Shown one piece after another: positions 16,296-25,370 of a stretch of DNA of 54,825 nt. The stretch's first letter is position 1; each line of letters starts with the position of its first letter. Position numbers and translations under genes: made by a program. The notes under the pieces are model-generated. The model searched no databases, was not told the origin of the DNA, and saw nothing but the letters and a program-made list of their open reading frames with translations. Source of the stretch: JAJDIA01 sp031555735 (GTDB lineage: Bacteria; Bacteroidota; Bacteroidia; Bacteroidales; Tannerellaceae). Location: positions 1 through 54,825 of the forward strand of contig JAVBUE010000042.1 in assembly GCA_031555735.1 (NCBI GenBank), written 5' to 3'.

Positions 16296-17036
16296 ATGTC
16301 ATTGAAACAGGAAATAGACATCAGCCGGCTGCCCGGACACGTGGCAGTGATCATGGACGGCAACGGACGCTGGGCAAAAGCTCAGGGTGAAGATCGTAGT
16401 GTCGGCCATCAGGAAGGAGTCGTTTCCGTACGTAAGGTGTTGGAGGCTGCTGTGGCAGTGGGCGTGAAATACCTGACGATGTACACCTTCTCTACCGAAA
16501 ACTGGAACCGCCCCGAAGCGGAAGTACAGGCATTGATGCATTTGCTGGTTTCGGCTATCCATAGGGAGACACCCGATCTGATGAAGAATAATGTACGTCT
16601 GATGGCTGTCGGCAACCTGTCGCGTTTACCGGAAGACGCCCTTCATACCCTGATGGATTGTATCAGGCAGACAGCCGCCAATACGGGAACCACCCTGGTG
16701 CTGGCTTTGAGCTATTCGTCGCGTTGGGAATTGGTGGAAGCCGCCCGTCAGTTGGCCGCCGCCGCCGTGGATCGGAAGATCAGCCCCGCCGACATCACCG
16801 AATCCATAGTATCCGACCATTTATCTACCAGAAATATCCCCGATCCGGACCTGTTGATCCGTACCGGCGGGGAGAAACGTATCAGCAACTTCCTGCTCTG
16901 GCAGTTGTCGTACGCCGAGCTGTATTTTACGGATGTGTTCTGGCCGGATTTCCGGGAAGAAGAATTTTACAAAGCCATTATCTGTTACCAGCAACGGGAG
17001 AGACGGTACGGAAAAACAAGTGAACAATTAGCCTGA
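16296..17036 (+). CDS. uppS: isoprenyl transferase (undecaprenyl diphosphate synthase)
   Basis: 246-residue cis-prenyltransferase that builds undecaprenyl diphosphate from farnesyl diphosphate and isopentenyl diphosphate, the lipid carrier for peptidoglycan and O-antigen. The catalytic Asp21 lies in HVAVIMDGNGRWAK, the YTFSTENWNRP motif follows (about 67-77), and the conserved C-terminal PDPDLLIRTGGEKRISNFLL binds the diphosphates. Normal length. The bamA reading frame begins 5 bases after the stop codon, so the genes are likely co-transcribed. Confidence 0.97.
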   Translation: MSLKQEIDISRLPGHVAVIMDGNGRWAKAQGEDRSVGHQEGVVSVRKVLEAAVAVGVKYLTMYTFSTENWNRPEAEVQALMHLLVSAIHRETPDLMKNNVRLMAVGNLSRLPEDALHTLMDCIRQTAANTGTTLVLALSYSSRWELVEAARQLAAAAVDRKISPADITESIVSDHLSTRNIPDPDLLIRTGGEKRISNFLLWQLSYAELYFTDVFWPDFREEEFYKAIICYQQRERRYGKTSEQLA

Positions 17037-17041
17037 TATTA

Positions 17042-19735
17042 ATGACGATGATATATATGTACAAGAGAATAGTGCTGCTTTTACTTTTCGTTGGTTTTGC
17101 CATCGGGACGTATGCGCAGGAAGGTGACACTACGCGAGTTGAAAAGCCGGCTGATGTGCCGACCATATCTTATACCCTGTCTGCCCGAAAGTATAAGATT
17201 GCTGATATCAAGATATCGGGTGTGAACAAAGAGCAATACCAGGATTTTACCCTGATCGGTTTTTCGGGATTGGCGGTAGGCGACGAGGTCTCCGTACCTG
17301 GTGAGGAAATATCAACGGCCGTCCGGAGGTTCTGGAAACACGGGTTGTTCTCGGATGTGAAGATCCTGGCCACGAAGATGACGGACGACCAGGTGTGGCT
17401 GGAGATCCAGCTGAAACAGCGTCCGCGCATCTCCGAAGTATTTTATCATGGTATCAAGAAAGGCGAACGGCAGGACCTGGAAGGCAAGCTGGGGCTGCGG
17501 AAAGGCTACCAGCTCACGCCGAACGTGATGGATCGTACCAAGACGCTCATCCAACGGTTCTTCGACGGCAAAGGCTTTAAGAACGTGGATGTGAAGATCG
17601 ATGAGAAAAACGACCTTGCCAATGAAGGGCACGTCATCCTGGATATCTATATCGACAAGAACCAGAAAACGAAGATCAACCGGATCTACTTTGAAGGGAA
17701 TGAGGCGCTGACAGACCAGGTTTTGAAGAAGTCCATGAAGAAGACGAACGAGAAGTTTAACCTCAAGAACGACTTCAAATCCAGTTGGCTGGAAATGTTC
17801 AGCACCAAGAAATTTACCTCCGAAGAGTACGACAACGATAAAAAGAACCTGATCGCCAAGTATAACGAATTCGGATACAGGGATGCCGTGCTGCTTTCGG
17901 ATAGCGTGGTGAACCACAACGAGAAATCGGTGGATATTTACCTCAAGGTGGATGAAGGAAACAAGTATTACCTCAAAAGCGTCGGCTTTGTAGGGAATAC
18001 CAAGTATCCTTCCGAATACCTGGAAGCCGTGCTGGGTATGAAGGCCGGTGAGGTGTATAACCAGAAGAAACTGGGCGAACGCCTTACCACCGACGAGGAT
18101 GCGGTATCCAACGTCTATTACAACAATGGGTATTTGTTCTTCCATGCCGATCCGGTGGAGGTGGATATCGAAAACGATTCCATCGCCCTCGAGATCCGTA
18201 TCATGGAAGGGGAGCAGGCCACGATCAACCGGGTCATCATCAACGGGAACGACCGCCTGTATGAAGATATTGTCCGCCGCGAGCTGCGTACCAAACCCGG
18301 GATGTTGTTCAGCCGGGAGGATCTGATCCGTTCGGTGCGTGAACTGGCGCAGATGGGGCATTTCGACCCGGAAAACATGAACCCTAATCCGATACCCGAC
18401 CCGGAAAGCGGTACGGTGGATATCGAGTACAACCTGGTATCCAAAGCCAACGACCAGGTGGAGTTCTCGGCAGGCTGGGGACAAACGGGTGTGATCGGAA
18501 AGATCAGCCTGCGTTTTACCAACTTCTCCATGAAAAATTTCCTGCACCCGAAATCATATAAGGGTATCATCCCGCAGGGTGAAGGACAGACACTGACGCT
18601 GAGCGGACAAACGAACGGACGGTACTACCAGGCGTACAGCATTTCGTATATGGATCCGTGGTTCGGTGGCAAACGGCCGAATACCTTATCGGTATCCACC
18701 TATTTCTCCAAACAGACGGACGTGAGCAGCAGCTACCTGAACAACAGTTACATGAATGATCCGTATATGTATAGCGGAATGGGCGGAATCTACGGCTATC
18801 AAAATCGAGGGTATAATAATTACAGTAACAACTACGAGTTGGCCTACAACCCGGATAAGTACATGACCATGTTCGGTGCGGCGATCGGTTACGGGAAACG
18901 ACTTAACTGGCCGGACGACTATTTCCAGTTCATGGCGACATTGAACTATCAGATCTATACGATGAAAGACTGGGATTATTTCCTGGTGCAGAACGGGACA
19001 TCACATAACATCAACCTCGAACTGATGTTGCAACGTAACTCCATCGATAACCCGCTCTATACCCGCCAGGGTTCACAGTTTATGGTTTCCGTGGCTGCCA
19101 CACCGCCTTATTCGTTATGGGACGGCAAGGATTACGCCAGCATGAGCGACCAGGATCCCGGCAAGTTCAAGATGATCGAGTATTATAAGTGGAAGTTCAA
19201 AGCCAAGATATTCTCTCCGCTGGCACCGTTGACGGTGAAGCGCACCCCCGTATTGATGACCCGGGTGGAATACGGCTTCCTGGGCTTGTACGACCGGGAT
19301 AAAAAGACGCCTTTCGAAACATTCTATATGGGGGGCGACGGGATGAGCGGATACTCCAGCACGTATGCGACCGAAACGATCGGGCTGCGCGGGTATGAAA
19401 ACGGTAGCATTGCCGGTAACGGGGGATACTCCTCCTATGGGTATGCCTACTCACGCCTGAGCATGGAACTGCGCTACCCGTTCATCCTCGAACCTTCTTC
19501 CACGATCTACGGATTGGTTTTTGTGGAAGCGGGTAATGCCTGGAAGAAGATATCAGACTTCAATCCGTTCGACCTGAAACGCTCGGCGGGTGTGGGTGTG
19601 CGTATCTTCCTGCCAATGATCGGTCTGATGGGGATCGACTGGGCGTATGGGTTTGATGCTCCGAACTACGGCAGCAACGCGCTGAAGGAACGGAATGGGA
19701 GTGAGTTTCACTTTATTATCGGACAGGAGTTTTAA
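17042..19735 (+). CDS. bamA: outer-membrane protein assembly factor BamA
   Basis: 897-residue Omp85-family core of the outer-membrane protein insertion machine. The signal peptide ends GTYAQ; ATG 17042, 17048 and 17057 are all possible starts, the last giving the cleanest signal. Five POTRA-like periplasmic domains cover about 40-490 (beginnings visible at YKIADIKISG, KINRIYFEGN, YLKSVGFVGN and TINRVIINGN). The C-terminal 16-strand barrel includes the Omp85 lid-loop motif LRGYENG and ends in Phe (IIGQEF), the expected terminal aromatic. An unusually long Tyr/Asn/Met-rich loop lies near 560-600. Followed by two skp-type chaperone genes. Confidence 0.97.
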   Translation: MTMIYMYKRIVLLLLFVGFAIGTYAQEGDTTRVEKPADVPTISYTLSARKYKIADIKISGVNKEQYQDFTLIGFSGLAVGDEVSVPGEEISTAVRRFWKHGLFSDVKILATKMTDDQVWLEIQLKQRPRISEVFYHGIKKGERQDLEGKLGLRKGYQLTPNVMDRTKTLIQRFFDGKGFKNVDVKIDEKNDLANEGHVILDIYIDKNQKTKINRIYFEGNEALTDQVLKKSMKKTNEKFNLKNDFKSSWLEMFSTKKFTSEEYDNDKKNLIAKYNEFGYRDAVLLSDSVVNHNEKSVDIYLKVDEGNKYYLKSVGFVGNTKYPSEYLEAVLGMKAGEVYNQKKLGERLTTDEDAVSNVYYNNGYLFFHADPVEVDIENDSIALEIRIMEGEQATINRVIINGNDRLYEDIVRRELRTKPGMLFSREDLIRSVRELAQMGHFDPENMNPNPIPDPESGTVDIEYNLVSKANDQVEFSAGWGQTGVIGKISLRFTNFSMKNFLHPKSYKGIIPQGEGQTLTLSGQTNGRYYQAYSISYMDPWFGGKRPNTLSVSTYFSKQTDVSSSYLNNSYMNDPYMYSGMGGIYGYQNRGYNNYSNNYELAYNPDKYMTMFGAAIGYGKRLNWPDDYFQFMATLNYQIYTMKDWDYFLVQNGTSHNINLELMLQRNSIDNPLYTRQGSQFMVSVAATPPYSLWDGKDYASMSDQDPGKFKMIEYYKWKFKAKIFSPLAPLTVKRTPVLMTRVEYGFLGLYDRDKKTPFETFYMGGDGMSGYSSTYATETIGLRGYENGSIAGNGGYSSYGYAYSRLSMELRYPFILEPSSTIYGLVFVEAGNAWKKISDFNPFDLKRSAGVGVRIFLPMIGLMGIDWAYGFDAPNYGSNALKERNGSEFHFIIGQEF

Positions 19736-19753
19736 ATTAACGCAATTTAGTTA

Positions 19754-19781
19754 TTTGGATCTAAACCCTGTCTTATATTTG
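19754..19781 (+). promoter_or_regulatory. promoter before first OmpH/Skp gene
   Basis: TATATTTG (19774-19781) is a perfect -7 match; TTTG at 19754-19757 is a -33 candidate, although the 16-base spacing is short of the usual 19-21. Confidence 0.5.
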
Positions 19782-19816
19782 CAGTCATAAAAGAGAATCA
19801 TTTAAGACGAATAGTT

Positions 19817-20332
19817 ATGAAAAAGACGATAATCGCCGGTGCGTTGCTGTTGCTTTGCTCGCTTCCCGGTATGGCGCAGAAATTTGCGTTGATTGATATG
19901 GAATATATTTTCAAAAATATTCCTTCGTATGAGATGACCAACGAACAGCTCGGCCAACTGTCGAAGAAATGGCAGAATGAAGTGGAAGCTATCCAGCAGG
20001 AAGCGCAGAATATGTATAAAAGCTACCAGAGCGACCTCGTATTCCTGTCGGCCGAAATGAAAACCAAACGCGAAGAAGAAATCGTAAAGAAAGAACAGGA
20101 AGCACAGGAACTGAAACGGAAGTATTTCGGACCCGAAGGCGAACTGTATAAACGGCGTGAAAGCCTGATGAAACCTTTACAGGATGAGATATATGCCGCC
20201 CTCAAAGAAATTTCGGAAGACAAAGGGTATCAGCTGGTCCTCGACCGGGCGTCGGATATGAGTATCATCTTTGCCTCACCGAAGATCGATATCAGCGATG
20301 AAGTATTATTGAAGTTAGGATATTCAAAATAA
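19817..20332 (+). CDS. OmpH/Skp family periplasmic chaperone (copy 1)
   Basis: 171-residue periplasmic holdase that escorts unfolded outer-membrane proteins to BamA. Signal peptide ends GMAQ. The body has the short beta start (KFALIDMEYIFKNIP) and a long, charged coiled-coil tentacle (about 40-125), then the closing strand GYQLVLDRASDMSIIFA, the full Skp layout. It follows bamA and precedes a second paralogue; each copy has its own promoter candidate. Confidence 0.93.
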   Translation: MKKTIIAGALLLLCSLPGMAQKFALIDMEYIFKNIPSYEMTNEQLGQLSKKWQNEVEAIQQEAQNMYKSYQSDLVFLSAEMKTKREEEIVKKEQEAQELKRKYFGPEGELYKRRESLMKPLQDEIYAALKEISEDKGYQLVLDRASDMSIIFASPKIDISDEVLLKLGYSK

Positions 20333-20345
20333 ATCCGTACATTTG
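20315..20345 (+). promoter_or_regulatory. promoter before second OmpH/Skp gene
   Basis: TTAG (20315-20318), 19 bases, then TACATTTG (20338-20345): a good Bacteroidetes -33/-7 pair overlapping the end of copy 1. Confidence 0.6.
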
Positions 20346-20400
20346 TGCGCGTTAGTCAGAAACAATAACGTAAATTTATAAACAAGTAATTATAAAAGAG

Positions 20401-20895
20401 ATGAAGAAACTTATTGCCTTGGTAGTTGTTATGCTCCTTCCTTTGGGAGTTTTTGCTCAGGATAAAGTGGCGTTTGTTTATACGCAGGAGGTTATGGTAA
20501 CCATGCCTGAATATAAAGAAGTACAGAAGAAATTGACGGAACTGGGTGAGACGTACAGAAAAGAAGGACAGGTATATGATGATGAATTCAAAAGAAAGTA
20601 CGCAGACTTTATTGCACAGCAGGACTCACTGACTGAAAATATAAAGAACAGAAGGATGCAGGAACTGCAGGAACTGCAGGAACGCATCCAGAATTACATG
20701 CAGTTCGTGGAAGAAGATATGCAGAAGAAACAGCAGGAACTGAGCCAGCCGGTGCTCGAGAAGCTGCGGACTGCTATTAAGGCGGTAGGAGCAGAAAAAG
20801 GATATCTGTATATTATCGAACCGGGTGCACTGCTGTATTTCAGTAATAAAGTGGAAGACGCTACGCCATTCGTGAAAGCGAAACTGGGTATCTGA
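20401..20895 (+). CDS. OmpH/Skp family periplasmic chaperone (copy 2)
   Basis: 164-residue Skp-type chaperone with signal peptide (ends GVFAQ), start strand KVAFVYTQEVMVTMPEYKEV, coiled coil about 35-125 including a repeated LQELQE stretch, and the closing strand GYLYIIEPGALLYFSN. Only moderately similar to copy 1, so the two probably divide clients or assemble as mixed trimers (inference). A tight hairpin terminator follows. Confidence 0.93.
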   Translation: MKKLIALVVVMLLPLGVFAQDKVAFVYTQEVMVTMPEYKEVQKKLTELGETYRKEGQVYDDEFKRKYADFIAQQDSLTENIKNRRMQELQELQERIQNYMQFVEEDMQKKQQELSQPVLEKLRTAIKAVGAEKGYLYIIEPGALLYFSNKVEDATPFVKAKLGI

Positions 20896-20919
20896 TTCCT
20901 GCTTCCGTAACACATAACG

Positions 20920-20950
20920 AGGATGTCTTTCCATGGAAAGGCATCCTTTG
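20920..20950 (+). terminator. intrinsic terminator after skp copy 2
   Basis: AGGATGTCTTTCC (20920-20932) pairs with GGAAAGGCATCCT (20935-20947), one G-T pair, then TTG. It separates the skp genes from murI. Confidence 0.75.
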
Positions 20951-20963
20951 TCATATCAAAGAG

Positions 20964-21809
20964 ATGTATCCCATGTTTGCACAATCACCCGGCCCCATCG
21001 GTATTTTTGATTCCGGATACGGAGGGCTGACCATTTTTCAGGATATCCGCAGGCGGATGCCCGCGTACGATTACCTCTACCTGGGGGATAATGCCCGCGC
21101 GCCGTATGGGCCGCGTTCGTTTGAGGTGGTCTATCGCTTCACGCGGCAGGCTGTTGCCCGTTTGTTTGCAGAAGGATGCCAACTGGTGATTCTGGCTTGC
21201 AACACCGCCTCGGCCAAAGCCCTCCGCACAATACAGCAACACGACCTCCCCGGATGGGATCCGGAGCGGCGGGTGTTGGGCGTGATCCGCCCCACGGTGG
21301 AAGAGGTGGATGTCCTCAGCCGGAGCAAGCATGTGGGTGTTCTGGGTACCACGGGTACGATTTCCTCCCATTCCTATACGCTGGAGATCGGGAAAATGTT
21401 TCCGCATATAGCGGTGACGGGCGAAGCCTGCCCCATGTGGGTGCCCCTGGTAGAGAATAGGGAGTATGATGCGCCGGGCGCCGACTATTTCGTCCGTAAG
21501 CATATCGATCATATCCTGACTGCCGATCCGGCGATTGATACCCTTTTGTTGGGCTGTACGCATTATCCGCTGCTGTTGGAAAAGATCCGGCAGTATGTTC
21601 CGGCCGGTGTGAATGTCGTTGCCCAGGGCACGTATGTAGCTGCCAGCCTGGCGCATTACCTGAAACGGCATGCGGAGATGGACGCGCGGCTGACCAAAGG
21701 GGGACAGGCTCGTTTTCTTACCACCGAGTCGGCGGGTACCTTTTCGGAGGCGGCCGCCATTTTCCTGCAGGATACGGTAGCCGTGGAACAAATACGGATA
21801 GACGGATGA
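20964..21809 (+). CDS. murI: glutamate racemase
   Basis: 281-residue cytoplasmic enzyme making D-Glu for peptidoglycan. N-terminal IGIFDSGYGGLTI (Asp16), first catalytic Cys79 in LACNTASA and second Cys198 in LLGCTHYPLL, the two-base Cys pair of the aspartate/glutamate racemase family. The proximal leader may start at either Met1 or Met4. Its stop overlaps the start of the VanX-like dipeptidase gene by four bases, so the two are translationally coupled. Confidence 0.96.
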   Translation: MYPMFAQSPGPIGIFDSGYGGLTIFQDIRRRMPAYDYLYLGDNARAPYGPRSFEVVYRFTRQAVARLFAEGCQLVILACNTASAKALRTIQQHDLPGWDPERRVLGVIRPTVEEVDVLSRSKHVGVLGTTGTISSHSYTLEIGKMFPHIAVTGEACPMWVPLVENREYDAPGADYFVRKHIDHILTADPAIDTLLLGCTHYPLLLEKIRQYVPAGVNVVAQGTYVAASLAHYLKRHAEMDARLTKGGQARFLTTESAGTFSEAAAIFLQDTVAVEQIRIDG

Positions 21810-22477
21810 GCTACCGCCAGGGATGGTTCGTCCTGTTGCTTCTCCCCGCCTGCTTCGTTTGCCTGCATGGGCAGGTTACCGATGCTTCGCTGGCGGATGC
21901 CGGCCTGGTGGATGTGGGGCAGATGGATACCTCGTTACGGGTGGAGATGATGTATGCCCGGCCGGATAATTTCATGGGGAAGGTACTGTATGCCGGTATC
22001 ACGAAAGCGTGGTTGCGCCCCGAAGCGGCACACATGCTTGCCGATGCGCAAAAAGCATTGCAGGCGGAGTATCCGGGTCGCCGTCTGATCGTGTATGATG
22101 CCGCCCGCCCGATGTCGGTGCAACGCCGGATGTGGGCGGTCGCCGTGAAAACCGGTAAAACCAATTATGTAAGTAATCCCTCCAAGGGTGGGGGACTGCA
22201 CAATTATGCCATGGCGGTGGATGTGTCTGTCCTCGACGAATCCGGACGCCCGTTGGATATGGGCACACCGGTGGATTTCCTCGGTAAAGAAGCGCATACC
22301 GATCAGGAAGCCGTGTTGGTACGGGCAGGCCTGATCACCCGTGACGCTTGCGACAACCGCCAACTCCTCCGCCGCATCATGCGGAAAGCCGGTTTCACAT
22401 CCATCCGCTACGAATGGTGGCACTTCAACGCCTGCTCCCGTGAAACCGCCAAAGCCCGCTATCCGCTGATCTACTAA
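21806..22477 (+). CDS. D-Ala-D-Ala dipeptidase, VanX/DdpX type (M15D)
   Basis: 223-residue zinc dipeptidase hydrolysing D-Ala-D-Ala. A signal peptide (about 1-22, ending CLHGQ) implies a periplasmic enzyme, so it should act on wall-derived dipeptide rather than the cytoplasmic pool that VanX removes in vancomycin resistance. Zinc ligands and catalytic residues are visible: Arg101 (DAARPMSVQ), His132 and Asp139 (LHNYAMAVDV), Glu203 and His206 (YEWWHF). Coupled to murI by an ATGA overlap, which suggests wall-precursor recycling. The 3' end overlaps the converging TonB-receptor gene by four bases. Confidence 0.9.
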   Translation: MSYRQGWFVLLLLPACFVCLHGQVTDASLADAGLVDVGQMDTSLRVEMMYARPDNFMGKVLYAGITKAWLRPEAAHMLADAQKALQAEYPGRRLIVYDAARPMSVQRRMWAVAVKTGKTNYVSNPSKGGGLHNYAMAVDVSVLDESGRPLDMGTPVDFLGKEAHTDQEAVLVRAGLITRDACDNRQLLRRIMRKAGFTSIRYEWWHFNACSRETAKARYPLIY

Positions 22478-24777
22478 TAACTGATCTTACATCCAACGAA
22501 GTAGCTGCGCGGGATGCCCGGGCCATACATATAGCCGGCGTCACGGTTGGGTCCTTTGTCGAAGTCGTCCTGGTAGGCGTTGAAGATATTCTGGACGCCG
22601 GCGTTCAACTGGAGGTTGACCGATTGGAAGATCGGGAAATCATACGACACCTTCACATTCATGTCGAAGAAGTCGGGAGTCGTCTCTTCCCTGTCGGCGG
22701 GGATATATCCTTTGTAATGTTGCACGAGCATGCTCCCGGTATATGTCCCCGTAAGCGCTACATTGAAGCGTTTGACCGGTGTGAAGGTGGAGGTGAGGTA
22801 GCCATACACATCGGGCGAGCGGAACATTTTCTTCTGGGGGGTAACCGTTTCGCTCCAGGCTTCCGGCTCTTTGTAGCGGCTGCGTTGGATGGTGGCGCCC
22901 GCCTGCAACTGTATCCAGGCATAGGCCATCTTGCCTTCGAGGTTGAACCCCATCACCGTGGCACCTTTGCCGTTCCGGCGTACCAGCAGGAGGTTGCCAT
23001 CGGTATCCCGGCCGTTTTCTTCGAGGATGAACACATCATTCAGGTCGGTATAAAAACCTTCCACCAACAGGTTAGTCTGCCAGCCGCCGAACCGGTGGTA
23101 TAGGTCGATGGAGGCGCTGAGGCTCTGCGAATTTTCTTCTCTCAGGTTCGGATCGAGCGAGATGAGCGCCACCTCGCCGCCTACAGCCGTGATGTGCAGG
23201 TCTTCGTCGAACGCTTGCGGCGCCCGGAAACCGCTGGAGTAGGAGAGGCGCATGTTGATGTCGGCCGTCGGGTTGAAGCGAATGTTCGCACGGGGACTAA
23301 AGATCACATGGTCGATCATATTATGCTTATCCAACCGGGCGCCTGCCAGGAAACTCCATTTGTCGTTTTTCCATTCGTTTTGCAGGAATGCGCTACCGAT
23401 GCGTGTGGTCTGGTTGATCGAACGATCGTATCCGGGTGTCGCATCCTGGAGGTCGTCGTAGCTGAACTCCATGCCGCCGGTGAGTTGCGCCGGCATGAAG
23501 AGGCATTGAGCGAAGTCGTATGCGTATTGCCCCCCGCCTATAAAGGTGAGGTCGGTTGTATGCCCGTAGGCGTTGGGATTGCCGCCGGTTCCATAATAAC
23601 TGTCGCGTTTGGTGTATTGCGACGAGGCATACAGGCTGACATGGTGTTTATAATCTTTGGAGAAGAGATCGTATTTGAGTCCTCCTCCATTGATATTATG
23701 ATCGGTCTGTTCGGTGATATCCGTCTGGTCGGGCGGCAGATTGAGTTTGTTGCCGCCGCGGCGGAATTCGGAGATGCCGTGGTATTCGAATGTCAGCTTC
23801 GAGTACATGCCGGTCTTGATGTACGAACGGAACCCGAGTGTTTTGGCATCGATCTTTCCCAGTTCTGTATATCCGTCGCCATCATGGTCGTAAGCCGAAC
23901 GGTAGCGGTTCTGTCCGAATACGTAGATCCCCGCCTTGTGATCGTCGGTCACCAGTGCGGCATTGATCGTCGTGTTATTGTCGGGCCGGTCGCCGCCGGT
24001 CAGCGTCAGCGAGTGAGCGATCTGCGCCGTATTACGCAGCGGTTCTTTGGTGATGATGTTGATGGTTCCTGCGATCGCCGACGATCCGAACAGGGCTGAT
24101 CCGCCACCGCGCATCACCTCCACCCGTTCGATCATATTGGCAGGGATTTGTTCCAGTCCATAGACTCCGGTCAGTGCGCTGAAGATGGGGCGGCTATCGA
24201 GCAGTATCTGTGTATAAGGTCCTTCGAGTCCGTTGATGCGTACCTGTTGGAAGCCGCAGTTCTGGCAGTTGTTCTCCACCCGCACACCCGGTTGGAAGAT
24301 CAAACCGTCGGCGAGGGTGGTGGAGTTGGCGCGTTCGAACGTCTTGGCGTCGAGCACGTTCACCAGCGAGGGTGCCAGTCGGCGGGTCGTTTCGTTGCGG
24401 TTGGCGGAAACCACTACGCCGTCGAGGGCTACGGCATCTTCTTCGGCTTCGAAATCCACTTCGAGCGTTTTTCCTTTTTTGGTGGTGATATTTTTCTCGA
24501 TTGTCTGATACCCGATCATCTTCATCACAATGGTGAAGTTTCCTTCGGGCAGGTTCTTGAAGTAGTAATGGCCGGTGGCGTCGGTCGTCGTCCCGATCGT
24601 GGTCCCTTTTAGGAAGATATTCATGAACGACAGGTGTTCACCTGTCTTTTTATCGATTACATGCCCTACGATATTGGCATCCGACGGATTCAGGGTGATG
24701 TCTCCTTCCGCATGGGCGGCGGGAAGTATGCAGCAAAAGCAACAGATGAGTACGATGTATTGAATAATATATTTCAT
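22474..24777 (-). CDS. TonB-dependent outer-membrane receptor, probably for a metal
   Basis: 767-residue receptor: signal peptide, CarboxypepD_reg-like beta-sandwich (about 36-110), plug (about 120-240) and 22-strand barrel ending in an aromatic residue (KISY). The plug contains a CQNCGFQQVRINGLEG motif with paired cysteines, and shorter length plus lack of SusC features set it apart from the glycan transporters in this window. Preceded by a His-rich membrane protein (158-base gap), which suggests a transition-metal substrate, though the ligand is inference. No B12-riboswitch box is seen upstream. Its stop overlaps that of the converging dipeptidase gene. Confidence 0.87.
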   Translation of the reverse strand: MKYIIQYIVLICCFCCILPAAHAEGDITLNPSDANIVGHVIDKKTGEHLSFMNIFLKGTTIGTTTDATGHYYFKNLPEGNFTIVMKMIGYQTIEKNITTKKGKTLEVDFEAEEDAVALDGVVVSANRNETTRRLAPSLVNVLDAKTFERANSTTLADGLIFQPGVRVENNCQNCGFQQVRINGLEGPYTQILLDSRPIFSALTGVYGLEQIPANMIERVEVMRGGGSALFGSSAIAGTINIITKEPLRNTAQIAHSLTLTGGDRPDNNTTINAALVTDDHKAGIYVFGQNRYRSAYDHDGDGYTELGKIDAKTLGFRSYIKTGMYSKLTFEYHGISEFRRGGNKLNLPPDQTDITEQTDHNINGGGLKYDLFSKDYKHHVSLYASSQYTKRDSYYGTGGNPNAYGHTTDLTFIGGGQYAYDFAQCLFMPAQLTGGMEFSYDDLQDATPGYDRSINQTTRIGSAFLQNEWKNDKWSFLAGARLDKHNMIDHVIFSPRANIRFNPTADINMRLSYSSGFRAPQAFDEDLHITAVGGEVALISLDPNLREENSQSLSASIDLYHRFGGWQTNLLVEGFYTDLNDVFILEENGRDTDGNLLLVRRNGKGATVMGFNLEGKMAYAWIQLQAGATIQRSRYKEPEAWSETVTPQKKMFRSPDVYGYLTSTFTPVKRFNVALTGTYTGSMLVQHYKGYIPADREETTPDFFDMNVKVSYDFPIFQSVNLQLNAGVQNIFNAYQDDFDKGPNRDAGYMYGPGIPRSYFVGCKISY

Positions 24778-24935
24778 TTTGAATATGGAGGTTTAATTTG
24801 TTGGATGGGATAAGATTGCCTCTATGGAGGCAGAATACTCCTTTTCATGGCCGCCTGCTTTCGCTAACGGATCCGTGAAGGCTATCAGGACCGGTAATCG
24901 GTTGTTACCTGTAGGAGAGAGTGGAACGGGATGTA

Positions 24936-25289
24936 TTAACAAACGGGGGGCGCCCGGAGCAGGCCTTGACCTGGATCGGCAACCGGATAGTCCGGATATA
25001 CCGGCGTCTCAGCCAGTAAACGGATCGGGGTAACCAATAAGCAGAGTTGCAGTGAATGTACGGCTCCATCCCCGGCAGTGATGGTAGAGAGGATATGGAA
25101 AAGTTGTATTTCCGCCAAGGTGGCATGGTGATGGCAGGTGCCGTCGGCCGACCGGGCGAAGGGATGGGAATGGATAAAGGTTGTGCCCTCTTCTATATGT
25201 ACGTGTACGAACAGTGTCACGATCCCGTAATAGGTCATGAAAAGAAACGGAAGGAACCATTTGCTGTATGTAACGATGCGTTGTCTCAC
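24936..25289 (-). CDS. His-rich small membrane protein beside TonB receptor
   Basis: 117-residue protein read from a GTG start (25289-25287); no upstream ATG fits. One N-terminal transmembrane segment (about 10-30, WFLPFLFMTYYGIVTLFV) is followed by histidine clusters: HVHI, HSHPF, CHHH and IQLFHIL. The C-terminus ends RAPPVC, recalling the terminal R-x-P-P of DUF2946-type small proteins that neighbour metal TonB receptors in other phyla (analogy, not demonstrated homology). Probably a metal-binding partner of the receptor encoded 158 bases downstream. The intergenic gap holds a short stem (GCCTC/GAGGC) without a T run. Confidence 0.6.
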   Translation of the reverse strand: MRQRIVTYSKWFLPFLFMTYYGIVTLFVHVHIEEGTTFIHSHPFARSADGTCHHHATLAEIQLFHILSTITAGDGAVHSLQLCLLVTPIRLLAETPVYPDYPVADPGQGLLRAPPVC

Positions 25290-25321
25290 CGGAGGATGGC
25301 TTACTTATTGCAAACCGGCGT

Positions 25322-25329
25322 CAAAGATA
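25322..25329 (-). promoter_or_regulatory. promoter of His-rich protein / TonB receptor unit
   Basis: TATCTTTG on the minus strand (plus CAAAGATA), a perfect -7 box about 33 bases before the GTG start. No clear -33. Confidence 0.5.
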
Positions 25330-25370
25330 AGGCAAATACTTCTGATCGGGTACATGATAGGGTGTCTTTT

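Noticed and set aside
21806..22477. Vancomycin-resistance gene cluster
   Set aside because: Only a vanX-like gene with a signal peptide; no vanH, ligase or VanRS-type genes.
24778..24935. Cobalamin riboswitch before the TonB receptor
   Set aside because: No B12-box-like sequence or matching fold is visible; the gap only has a short GCCTC/GAGGC stem.
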